Below are positions 34,150 through 45,052 of a stretch of DNA of 64,000 nt, one piece after another. Under the pieces are notes generated by a model. The model was given only the letters and a program-made list of their open reading frames with translations, had not been told where the DNA came from and did no database searches. The stretch covers positions 4,088,849 to 4,152,848 of the forward strand of contig JARUPZ010000017.1 in the NCBI GenBank assembly GCA_031213475.1, in the 5' to 3' direction. A program made the translations under genes and the position numbers. Positions within the stretch are counted from its first letter, which is position 1; the number at the start of each line of letters is the position of its first letter. This DNA comes from Nereocystis luetkeana (lineage: Eukaryota > Sar > Phaeophyceae > Laminariales > Laminariaceae).

Positions 34150-35712
34150 GCGTGGGGGGGGGGAGTCCCCATTGTCATGGATAACCGTAGTCGTATGGCC
34201 ATATACCGTCGCATCCCTACAATGCCGGGACGGAGCACGTCGGGTTTTCACCGGCATGGCAGACATCGCTTGCGCCAAGCGCGAAGCGCCGTGAGATGTT
34301 GGGCGAGTCGCGTGAAGGGCGAGCTGCATCCTACTAAGAACCGCTTTTGAGCCGGATATTTTTGCAAATGGATGACCGCGTCAATTAATCGATTTTATTT
34401 TCTGGTGTGGCCACTTCCAGAGACAGCAATGACTCTAGCATGTAACTGTCTCGTGGATGCCTTACCATATACACACTACGTGACACGATCACCCCCCCCC
34501 TTGTGCGGAGTTAAGGTTCTCCCCGCACAAAAATTGATCTGACTCGACCGCCAGCCGTGGTGACCCCCCCCCCCCAAAACAAAACGGCACCCTGGTTGTC
34601 TAGCTCACGCAGTGAGAGGTGTGTTTTACAGCGTCGTCGCCAACCGACGCCAGCCCAACCTATATCTCAATATATACCAGGTATTATTATAGGGGGGGGG
34701 GAAGGTGGGGGGCGTGGGGGGGTTTGCTCTGCCTCGTTGCCACAACATGCGCTCGTTAGTCGTAACCCTTGCGGCACATTCAGACACCGAGGCGGGGGGA
34801 CAAGGCAGAAGAGAGGGGTCAGTTGTTCCTGGATGAAACGGAATACACCTCGGAGGGCTTTCGGGGACTGCAAATACCTATATCAGCATACCCGCTGTGC
34901 AGAAACGCTTGCCTGGCGCACATATGACACCGCCTCCGCACAGCTAGCAACAAAGGCGGGTCTCATAACCTACCAATACAGCCTAGGGATAAATAAACTC
35001 GCTCGCCCCTCTCCCCCGGCAATGACCAGACCGGGGAAAGCCCATGCCCCCCCCCCCCCCCGCTTGGTGCAAGCAGTGTCTGTCTGCCTGGTCGGTGAAA
35101 AATCGACGTGCTCCGCCGCGGCATTGTAGGGATGCGAGGGTCTATGATCATTCGACTACAGCCATGAGTGACATGATTTCCCCCCTCCTATTGCATATAA
35201 GTTGGGTTGGCGTCGGTTGGCAGCGACACTGCTGTAAAACATGCCGCTCACTGCTTGAGCTAGACAACCAGGGTACCGCTTTTTTGTTCTTTGTTTTGGC
35301 GGTCGGTCACAGCTGGTTGTCGAGTTACATCGTTTGTGCGAGGTGAACAACCTTTACTCCGCACAAGTGGGAATTATTGTATCACGTGGTGTTTATGGTA
35401 AGGCACCCAAGAGGCAGTTACATAGTACTCCCATTGCTGTCTCTGGAAATGCCTACACCGGAAATTTAATCAACTCATTGAAGCTGTCATCCATATGCAA
35501 GTCCGCCTCACAAGAGGTTCTTAGTAGGATGCAGCTCCACTCTTCATACGACTCGCCGGACACCTCACGGCGTTTCGCGCTTGGTGCAAACAGTATCTGC
35601 CTGGTCGGTGAAATCCCGACGTGCTCCGTCCCGGCATTGTAGGGATGCGAGGGTCTATGGTCATATGACTACGGCCATGCATGAGATCGAGTACATGTCT
35701 CCTATTGACTAC
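34150..35712. mobile_element. Inverted pair of 540 bp family B arms
   Basis: The left arm (34150-34668, reverse) and right arm (35190-35712, direct) are inverted copies of the unit at 28642-29183. The centre (34680-35180) includes a third outer-end fragment at 35045-35175 and a G-run at 34692. This is either a non-autonomous TIR transposon of about 1.56 kb or two independent insertions. The right outer end abuts the 3' side of PPR-A. Confidence 0.75.
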
Positions 35713-35781
35713 ACCCCCCACCCCCCCAGCCGCTCCCCACCATGCTTTCGTATTGTCGCCCCACCGCCTACATGCACGAAC

Positions 35782-38380
35782 CTGATAGCTCTCGTAAAAA
35801 GGCGTCATGTCCTCCGTCCGCATCTCCATCAACAGGGCGACAGCTTCTCGCAACTGGCCGGCGGCGCCGCAAGCCTTCACTACCTCGTGGTAGATGGCTG
35901 CGTCTGGCGAGAGCCTCTCCTCCCGCATTTCTCGGAACAGAGACAACGCCTCATCCCAGCGCCCCGCGGTCCCGCAAGCTTGAAGGACGGCCTCGAAGCT
36001 TTCCACGGTGGCGGAAACCCCCGCTGCCGAACGCATCTCTCCCAAGAGCGCGACGGCGTCCTCCCATCGCCCCGCTGTACCGCACGCTCGGATCGCCGCT
36101 TGGAAGGTCACCTCGTCGGGGGTAAGACCTACCCCCGACAGCTCCCGCAGCAGCACCATCGCTTCCTCAGCGCGGCCCCCTTTCCCACAAGCGGTGATGG
36201 CCGCGTTATAGCAAGGAAGGTTAGGCTCCACGCCGGCCCGCGGCACCATCTCCCTCAACAGAGACAGCGCTGACTCCCAGTCGCCTCGGTTCCCCAGCGC
36301 GACGATAACCGGCTGGTAGCTAAAGACGCCTGGGGGGAGTTCCACAGTCGGCATTTCTCGCAGGAGGGCCAAAGCTTGGTCCGCCCGGTTCCCCCTCTCG
36401 CAGGCGTTTATGGCCGCGTTGTAGCAGAACACGTCGGGCCGGACCCCGGACCTCGGCATCTCTCGGAGCAGGGTCACCGCCTCCTCCCACCGAGTGCAGT
36501 GCGCGCACGCCGATATCGCCGAGCTGAACGTGAACGCATCGGGCTCGACCTCCCGCGACGCCGTCATCTCCTCCAAGAGGGCGATGGCTTCCTCCCACTC
36601 ACCGCCTTTAGCGCAGGCTGACACCGCCGAGTTGTAGCAGTACCGGTTCGGAGTCACGCCCGCCGCGGGCATCTCCTCGAGAAGATCTACGGCCCGCCTC
36701 CAGTCGCGAGCGTTCCCGCACGCGGTGATAGCCGAGGAGTAGCTAAATACATCGGGAGAGGCTCCCGCTTCCGTCATCCCCCTGAGGAGAAGCACGGCCT
36801 GCGACATCTTCCCCGCGCGTCCGCACGCCCCGATTACCATGTTGTAGATGATCACGGACGGCGAGATGCCGCGCGCCACCATCTCCCGGAGCAGCCCCAC
36901 CGCCTCCTGCCACCGCCGCGCCTTGCTAAACGCCGCGACGATCGGGTGGTAACTGTCCGCATCGACGGCGAGCCCCGCGGTCTCCGAAGCCTTTCTCAAG
37001 AGATCAAGCGCTTCCGAGGTCTGGCCGCAGCCGGCGCAGGCCGCGATCGCCGAGTTGTAGGTGGCGATTGTCGGCGTTAGCATGCTGCCGCCGGAGGGGG
37101 CAGGGACGGTAGAGGCGGCGGCGGCAGCCGCGGCTTCCACTTCCTGCAAAGTTAGCGTACGATCCCCCCCGGGGAGAGCAGGGGCGGCAACGGAAACTGC
37201 TGCTGCTGCTGTTGCTACGGCGGGGGCAGCGGCGATTTCCGTTTCCCGCAAAATCAACGTACTACCGCCGGGGGAAACGGAAGCGGCGGCTTCCATTTCT
37301 CGCAAAAGCTCTATAGCTTTCTTCCCCTGCCCCCCCCTCGCGTACGCCTCCATCACGGAGTTATAAGTCTCCACTCCAGGGCTAACACCGGCGGCGGCCA
37401 TCTCCCTCAGTAAATCCAGGGCAGGGCCCCACTGCCCCTGCCTCCCGAGCACGAAAGCGACCGAGTTGTAACTCCTCGCGTCGGGCTTAAGCCCGGCCGC
37501 GCTAATCTCCCCCAAGACCTCCAAGGCGTGCCCCCACTCCCCGGCCCGACCACAGGCCTCGATGGCGTCATTGAAACCCGCCGTGTCCAGCCGGACCCCG
37601 GCCTCCCGAGACCGTTGGAGGAGTTGCAGCGCTTCGGACCACTGGAACGCCCTGCCGCACTCGGCGACGACAGCGTTGACGGACTCCGCGTGGGCAATAA
37701 CGCCCGTAGTCCGCATTATTTCGAGTACCGCGAGCCCGGACTTCCAGTCCTTGCTCCGCACCATGTACTGGACGCACGCGCGGTACATTTCCTCGGTGAC
37801 AACCCCCGAGGGCCGCCGTCGCCGTGCCTGGTCGAGCTCGCGGATGACCCCCCTCTGCTTCCCCACCGACATCCCCTTGATCTTCTGTGTGAAGGTTCGA
37901 GACTTTCGCCGGCTGCTGAGAGTAGATGAGGAGGTGGAGGAGGAAGTGGAGGAGGAGAAGGAGGAGGAAGCGGGGGGGGGTGGGGAGGGGGGAGCGGTGC
38001 CTCCCGTCGTACCTCGCCACGTCTGCCTCTGACTCCCTGCCCCGCGGGCAGCGTTAGCGGCGCCATTTTTTTCCCCTTTCTGGAACGGGTGCAGCAAGCA
38101 GTATATACGTGCGTACAGCAGTGCAGTATAATGTAAACGAGTATCATAGCAGGGTTTTGGTGGTGCAGTAGATTTCAGGGCTGAGCTGTGTCACACGCAC
38201 CAAAGTTGTACTCGTAGGAGCCAGGAAAATGTCTACCCGAAGCCAGCCGACGCAAACCTCGGCTGGCTGCAGGTGACACCATACAGCGCTACGTACGTAC
38301 TTCTAAGCTGTAGTGATGCCAATGACAGGCAGAAAGGCATAAAAACAACAACACGACTTTCAAGTAGTAGTATTAATAGC

Positions 38381-38434
<54 letters not shown>

Positions 38435-38898
38435 TCGCCAGTTCTCACGACGAATCACTTCAACCTTTGGGAAGATCGTGCTCCCAGCAGGAGCAGCAGC
38501 TTTAGAGATCATCTCACAGAGCAACGCTACGTACACGTATATCCAAGCTGATTAATACTGCTCACCAGCTGCTGCTGCATCCTTCCTGCTTTTAGCGGAA
38601 GCTTCAACTTCTGTTGACGTGTCGGTCTCTTCTTCCTGTCAACAGCAGATCCAACTGCAACCGATTCTCCAGCCCCAACCGCTACTTCTTTCGCGGCCGA
38701 GCCCTTCGCCGCCTGGCTAGCCGAGACAGCACAGACGGCCTCGGCAGCCGACGCCCTCTTTCGTCGCTTCGACCCCTTCGCGACGCTGGCTATGGGCACC
38801 TCGCTGACGTCGAGCTTCCATGGCCTCGACGGAAGTGCAACCGACAGTATCCCCCCGCCCAGCTGGTGGGGAGTAGACAGGAGATGGACAAATGCCAT
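35782..38898 (-). CDS. P-type PPR protein (PPR-A), at least 877 aa, two exons plus unresolved 3' end
   Basis: Exon 1 is 38898-38566 (111 codons) and exon 2 is 38079-35782; donor CAGCTG|GTGAGC and acceptor CGTTCCAG|AAAGGG are both phase 0. The start is chosen because MAFVHLLSTP parallels the MAFV starts of PPR-B and PPR-C. Lys/Arg-rich sequence follows (KGSKRRKR, DRKKRPTRQQ), then a Ser-rich linker and the shared module RTFTQKIKGMSVGKQRGVIR. About 17 PPR motifs of 35-36 residues follow (type FSYSSAITACGNARDWRRAV, DLLEEMPAAGVTPN). Motif 5 is followed by a roughly 70-residue Ala-rich insertion. No E or DYW domain. Such proteins bind organellar RNA. The frame stays open to 35521 but there it reads family B transposon sequence, so I end the exon at CTATCAG|GTTCGT. 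A further 3' exon was not found. Confidence 0.85.
38381..38428 (+). repeat. (AGT)n microsatellite
   Basis: Uninterrupted AGT trinucleotides, about 16 copies, inside the single recognised intron of PPR-A. Confidence 0.97.
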
Positions 38899-40890
38899 CA
38901 GAGCCTGGAGAGGCAGAGAGGGAGCGGACGAGCTTGGTCCTGATGCCTGAATGGCAGTCCTCGGGGCACCTTCGGCCCAGACGGTGCTGCTGTAAACGAA
39001 ATGATCATGAAAAAAAAAACAGGAGATGGAGTTCAAACATGCGCAACGCATTATTGGGCAAAGGGGAAAGGGGCTGCGATCTGCCGCTGCGAGCTTGCCT
39101 GACGCTGACAGGCTCGTCTTTCGAATACGCAGGAAAGCACCGACTGTGGCCTGGGTACTGTTGTCAAGCTGATGTGAACATTCAAGGAACATGGTAACAA
39201 CACGGGCTACAGTAGTTATCGACTACCAGTACTCTAGTTATTGACAGTCGATCTATGTACCAGGTCTGCATCTGAAGCTAATGTTACTTTATACCATGGT
39301 AGTTCGCGTAACGGCTGAGAGAAGATCGCCTACAGTAACTCTGATTCCAAGTAATTTGTGCCTCGCAGTAAACCTCGCACCCACCCCCATTTCGGGGACG
39401 AAGTACTTCACACCTACAGCAGTAGGTGAGATAATCTATCCCCACTTCATCATCTAGATCTCTCTAGGCAGATACATTCCTGATCTACAGTAGCTAATCG
39501 TGTAGCCGGGTGGGAGCCGTATGATTGCGCAGGCTAGTTGAACATGTTCCCTGAAATGGATCTGTACTGCAAACAGATCCTGGACAACGTATTATATCAC
39601 AACCCTGGTGACACAGATCCTGGACAACATATCATAACCCTGGGTTACATCCCTCAGTTAATTAACTTGATGTCGACGGCTCCTACTCGTACGTATCCAT
39701 TTTTTTCATAATAATACGCGTAGCGGCAGGTTAGGTTCTCGATGTTTCCCCCCCCGGTAAACCTCGCGCCCCCCCCCATTTCGGCGGCAAACTACATCAG
39801 ACTACGGATAGATCATAGATTCCCACGTCATTATGTAGGCATCTCAGGGCAGATATACATTGATTCCTGAACTGCATGAAGTACATACAGTAGCGCATCA
39901 TGTTATCGTGTGGGGACCGTACTATTCATACCTGCATGATCGACGATAGAGTATGTTTCCTGAGTTGGGTCTGTACTCTACAGATTCTGCACAGCATCTC
40001 ATAACACGACAGGTTAGCTTCTACGCTGTAACTACTACTGCCGTGTCCTTGGTATAAAAATATGATAGTTGAAACGGCTTATATTAGCCCTTTTACAACA
40101 GGAACAACCACCCAACTCTACTCGTATCTCAAAGTAGCTTGTCCCCAACAGCGTGGGCGTATAGATTGGCGTACAGCTGTTGTTGTAAAACGAACTGCCA
40201 AAAAAGGAGGTAAGGGTGAACTGAATTAAACGAAGCCCATCATCACGCTATTGCTTGATGTCGTCAGATCAATCTTGCATTGACAGCTTCATCGGTACCA
40301 CGTTCGTGTGGTCCGATGCCAGATACTTGTGATCCGTCCTCATCCGAAAACAAGCTACCACATCTCTGCAGAACTCTCGAAAGGCGTACCGTGGCAGAGC
40401 TCTCTACCTGAACTCTTAAAGTGAAGCTGCTACTACCGACGGTAATGTACCCAAGGCACCACTCGTACTACTATACTGTTGTTGGAAAAAGCCACCCACT
40501 GCCCCGACAATAATTAAACCATGTTGTGTAAGGTTAGCAATTTCCTCCACAAAAGTTAATTCACTGACGGCACATCCTCGCTTAAAATGGGCGGACAAAT
40601 CGTAAACTACTGATGATGATGGCCGCTAATACCACCCCTCCCCCCCCACCCACTTGGTTGGATATCCAAGAAACCAGCGGCCATGTCTATATCCATGGAA
40701 TCCACTCTTCCATCGGTCTACCCTAAGTCTATTGCGCCAAGTGGGAAGCCTCATCCTGTTCCTACCCCCTGTCACTCCCCCATAAAACAAAAAAGTCGAG
40801 GACTCGCGAAGCAGCGTGCGAGAACGATGATGTGAGCATCCATGCCTGTCCGACGGTTAACACCAAATGGCCCGCGACCCTTGCGGTTAA
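38899..40890. other. Gene-poor region upstream of PPR-A
   Basis: Family C copies at 39430-39660 and 39800-40020, each preceded by a block with AAACCTCGC and CCCCATTTCGG. 40200-40890 shows no gene. Confidence 0.5.
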
Positions 40891-40899
40891 CATCCACCT

Positions 40900-41270
40900 C
40901 CCTACGCCCCGTCCCGTCTTGTTTCGATCCGTCCCGCTTCCGTTCCGATCTCTTCCCGGTCCCGTCCCGGTCTTGTCCCGGTCTCGTCCGGGCTTCTTCC
41001 CCGCTTCGTTCTAGCGACGTTCCCATCCCGTTCCATTCCTGTTCCGTTCGTCCCGGTTCCGTCAGCTTCAGCCCGGTTCCGTCTCGGTTCCGTCTCGGTT
41101 CCGTCTCGGTTCTGTCCCGGTTCCGTCCCGATTTCGTCCCGGTTACGACCCGGTTACGTCCCACTTCCGTTCATCCTAGATCAGTCCCGACTAACTCTGG
41201 CTTTGTTCCGTCTCATCCCAGTCCGCTTCCGGTTTCGTCTCAATTCCGTCCCGGTTCCGTCCCTGATTCG
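40900..41270 (+). repeat. GTCCCGGTTCC minisatellite
   Basis: Degenerate tandem repeats of about 10-11 bp (CCGTCTCGGTTCCGTCTCGG and variants) spanning about 370 bp. The open frames across it on both strands are products of the repeat. Confidence 0.85.
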
Positions 41271-41637
41271 TTCGGTGGTATTGGGAGAGGTGGGGGGGGG
41301 GGGGTTGGGAAGGCGCACATGAACGCGAGGAGCGGGGGGCGTCAATAAGCCTCAGGCGTTTTGCGGGGGGGGGGGGGGGTCCAGAAAGGCGCAGATGGAA
41401 GGCGGGTGATAACCGAGGCGCGGATGGAGGTGTTTGTACGTGTGTGTATGGCAATGACGTGGGTGAGGGAGGCAGAGGAGGGGGGCGCGGGTCCGGACCT
41501 GACAATCACGACTACGCAGCCGATACTTAAATCACGACCACAGGGACGTTTACGAGCCATCCCCGGATTTCAGCCCTTGCGTTTCGGGTTGGAGATAGGG
41601 TTAGGGTTGGGGAAAGGGCTAGGACTGAGATTAGTGC

Positions 41638-41746
41638 TATTACGGGGGACCACAGATAATAGGACCTAATTTTATTGGTAAACATACCGAAATATATGGG
41701 TTTTTGTGTGTAGCGTAGGTCCTATTTATTATGGTCCCCCGTAATA
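41638..41746 (+). mobile_element. MITE family 1, copy 6
   Basis: TATTACGGGGGACCACAG ... TTATGGTCCCCCGTAATAG, preceded by TTAGGGTTGGGG-type sequence. Confidence 0.92.
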
Positions 41747-42047
41747 GTGTCAGTTGCCAGTCTTCAGGGCTGTGAGAAATACAGCGACGGGACTATACTT
41801 GACATTGACCTGAAGTTTTTAGGGTGTATTCAGCACGAAAAACGCTGCTGTAGGGCTCAGCTGTCGCTGCACGCTGGTCTGTGGGAGTTGGTTGGTGTGC
41901 TGGAGGCGACGGCTGCAACGGGAAAATACGATACACAAGTCCGAGAACTCGGGTATGGCTTGTGAACGTCCCCGTAGTCGTGATTTAAGTCCCGCCTACG
42001 TAGTCGGGACTATCAGTTCCCGAGGAAGGTCAGTAAGATGCCGGTTG

Positions 42048-42275
42048 GGGTTGGGGGGGGGGGGGGGGGGGGGGCGTACTCATTTTTTGCTTGCCTTAGT
42101 CAGTTGACCATTGACCACGCATCCCTTTCATTCCTGCTTCTAATAGAGACACCTCCAAAATTTGGAGGCTCATCACGTTGCTTCCACATATTACAAACAC
42201 ACGTTTTGCTAACCTCATCCCCTTCCTGTTTAGCCGCCCGTGGCCACCATCCATCTTATAAGAAAGCGATCGTTT
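42048..42275 (+). repeat. Family A transposon copy, near full length
   Basis: G-run, CGTACTCATTTTTTGCTTGCC, GACCATTGACCACGCATCCC, AATAGAGACACCTCC, CTTCCTGTTTAGCCGCCCG, TGGCCACCATCCATCTTA. A second G-run follows at 42321. 42300-43570 shows no gene. Confidence 0.85.
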
Positions 42276-43639
42276 TCTCGCTACTATCGTGTGTACCAAC
42301 TCCCCCCATGTCACGGGTTGGGGGGGGGGGGGGGGGTCAGCATCGCTGGATCGGATCTGATTACTGACTCGTACGACATTCTGCAGGCACTCAGGCGGTA
42401 GCGATAAAACGCAGACCAACGGGAGGCAGGTGGAAACGCGGTGCTCGCGAGGGAAGACAAAAATAACGCGAAGCGGGATACCACAAGGATTTCACGAGTT
42501 TCCCCGCGGGGGCATCTGTCTAACGTTTTCGTCCAAAAACCTCAGAGGTGTTGCTTTCCACGATATTGCTTTCCTCTGCGGCTCTGTAGCAAAACAATTT
42601 TACGCCGAGAAACAGCAGGAAGCTATGGACCAATCCCTGAACCGGTACAAACTACGCCGCCCGCGCCTAAATACGCTCGTTCACAGACTACAGTTCTCGC
42701 GGTTTATATTTAACTCTTTCTGAACTGCACCCGCATCTTGGGGTACAACCTACGAGTCACCCCACGGTAGCGGTTGCACTTTTTGGCCCAAAGGTTTCTG
42801 AACAATCGAGTTCCTAAAGTGAGGAACTACCAGTCAAGATGAAAACTTTACTCGTATAATCGTTTTAGGACTAGCGCATACAAGTGCCGGTCGGGTGGCA
42901 CGAACGAACTTCCTCCAAGTATTGTATCGGGTGAGACATGAGCTCCTAATGTGAGGGGTTCAGGAACTTCTGGTGCACCCCTACCGTGGGATGGCTCCTA
43001 CATGGAATTAGCGTTGGGTAAATTCGCAGGAAGCAGCAGAAATACCCGGGAAAACAACCTGCTGCTGAAAAAATAAAACCCAAGCCAGCACCCGACCACC
43101 ATCGTGAGATAATTAAATAAAATTCGAGTGCAACCGCACGAATTTTGGGTATGAGTTTCGTCCATCTCACCGTAATAGATCTCAGATCCCAGCCATCTCT
43201 TAACCCTGCTGATACTGCGAAACATATTCACACACAACGTTCAAATAGTCTGTCTCCAGCAAGAATGGGTACAGTTTCATTATTTAAAGGGGTCAAGACG
43301 AACCAGGTACATCCTGAGCTATGCTTCCACTCCAGAGTTTTTTGGGACAAGTCGTGTGACCACAGACTGTATTTTCGGCGATGAAATTATGTGACAACAA
43401 CAACAACAACATTCCTAATTTGCTATTGCAATCCCGCCAATATAAGTTGCCTTACCGGGAAGGGGTCTGTACGAAAGGCTACCGAGTGCCCTGGAGAGAA
43501 GCCTCTTCCGGGTTTGGTGAAGGAATCGAGGCGTTTGCCTCGAGGGGAAGTGACAACTCTTCAGCAGCTACGCGCGGTGAAGGGGGGGGGGGGGGGGTGG
43601 CAAGCGGCGCGCACGACGGGCACGACGGAAAACGGCGGC

Positions 43640-43790
43640 GGAGGTTGTGGTGGTGAACATGAGGGTGGTGGTGGTGGTGATGGTGGTGGTGGTGGTGGTA
43701 GGGGTGGAGAAGGTGGCGGTGGTGATGGTCAAGGTGGTGTAGGTGGCGGTTGGGGTGGGGGTGTTGCTGGTGGCTGGGAGTTTGCCGGGC
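43640..43790 (+). repeat. GGTGGT low-complexity tract
   Basis: GGTGGTGGTGATGGTGG-type repeats. The open frames on both strands here are low complexity and were not called as genes. Confidence 0.85.
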
Positions 43791-44259
43791 GAAAAGCAAG
43801 AGCGAGCTCCAGCAGAGCCCTTTAGACGAACAGGAGTCAGCACGAAATGAACCGTGTACACGACCTCCCCCCCTCTCCCGGCATTTTGAGCAAGCCCCGA
43901 TCACACCCATACCCAACATTTTTGTCCGTTTACAGGGTTTCCCTCCTGCCCCAACCCCCCCTTCTCTGTAACAAAGACCGAAACACACAAGAAAAAACGA
44001 AAAGCCTCAACTACACATACTTGACACCAGGTACAACACAACAGTACGTAGTCACTAACAGTATTCTATTTGCCTTCCGACAAAATGTGCTGGGTACTGT
44101 TCCTACAGAATGAAAAAGCTGACATTTACTGTTGACCAATCTACCCGTGAAAACCCATGGTTCCTCCCTCCTGACCCTACGTTCTCCTTCCAAAACCGGC
44201 AGAAACTAAAAAAGCGAAGCCAACAAACACGACTTTCAGGCACGCCGCTGAAACTAACC

Positions 44260-44680
44260 CCGACCTTAAAAAACGCGTCAGTATGGGCGCCGAAAGAAAT
44301 TGTACCACTCAGGTCCCCAAATTTAAGGACATTTTTATAGAGGCATCTAATTCATACGGTCTTCATGTCGAGGGGCAGGGTGGTACTATTACTGCTGTAG
44401 TGCCCCCAAACATAAGGACAGTTTGTACCTTAAAATATTAAATTCATACGGGCATGTACATACAGGGACAGGATGGTGTTGTTACTACTAATACTGATGT
44501 GTCTCTAAATATAAGGGTGGTTTTCATATTCATATATAATGCATACGGTCCTTACGTTGAGGGGCAGGGTGGTACTACTATTACCGTAGTGCCTCTAATT
44601 AAAAGAGCAGTTTGTATAATATCAGTAGTATCTAATCCATATATATATCCGCCATCGATCAACCAATTCCTATGGTTGAG
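44260..44680 (+). repeat. About 95 bp degenerate tandem repeat, four units
   Basis: Anchored by ATTCATACGG or a variant at about 44350, 44442, 44540 and 44633. Each unit carries GAGGGGCAGGGTGGTACTA, a TAGTGCC block and ATAAGGACAGTTTGTA. Two units translate similarly (YVEGQGGTTITVVP against HVEGQGGTITAVVP), but stops interrupt the frame. Confidence 0.75.
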
Positions 44681-44904
44681 CTGAAATCTCCAAAACAAAA
44701 CAAAAAGGGGTTGCGAAAACGTTGGCTAGTTCCCTCGCCGCTGAGGACCCTCACCACTCACAAAATGTTGCCCCCCCCCCCCAAAACAAATACCACTCCT
44801 TCTGCCCTTATCACACGGGGAACACAGTAGTCAGAACCAAGCATGGTTTGTGAACATTTAAGGGGTTCTGATGATGGGTTCTGATTACCCTGCCGCCTCA
44901 AGGG

Positions 44905-45025
44905 TACACGAGAAAAAAAAACGACACCCACCCTTTTTTTTTCGAGTCCCAGACAGAGGGAGGGGGGTATACTAAAGTAAGGTGAACAAAAAGTGAGGGA
45001 AAAACACAGTTTTTGTTGAATTTCC
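44905..45025 (+). repeat. Family D dispersed repeat
   Basis: TTTTTTTCGAGTCCCAGACA, GAGGGAGGGGGGTATACTAA, AGTAAGGTGAACAAAAAG. Matches 62395-62540 and, more weakly, 8965-9110. Lies just 3' of PPR-B. Confidence 0.6.
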
Positions 45026-45052
45026 GAGAAAAAAGCCCAACCCGCTACGTAT

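Noticed and set aside
35521-35780. C-terminal extension of the PPR-A frame to a stop at 35521
   Set aside because: This stretch is family B transposon sequence (the same peptide-like string appears wherever the element is read in that frame). A good donor precedes it at 35782, so I do not count it as protein, although read-through is not excluded.
43391-43988. Open frames on both strands at 43.4-44.0 kb
   Set aside because: Both are translations of the GGTGGTGAT low-complexity tract and its complement.
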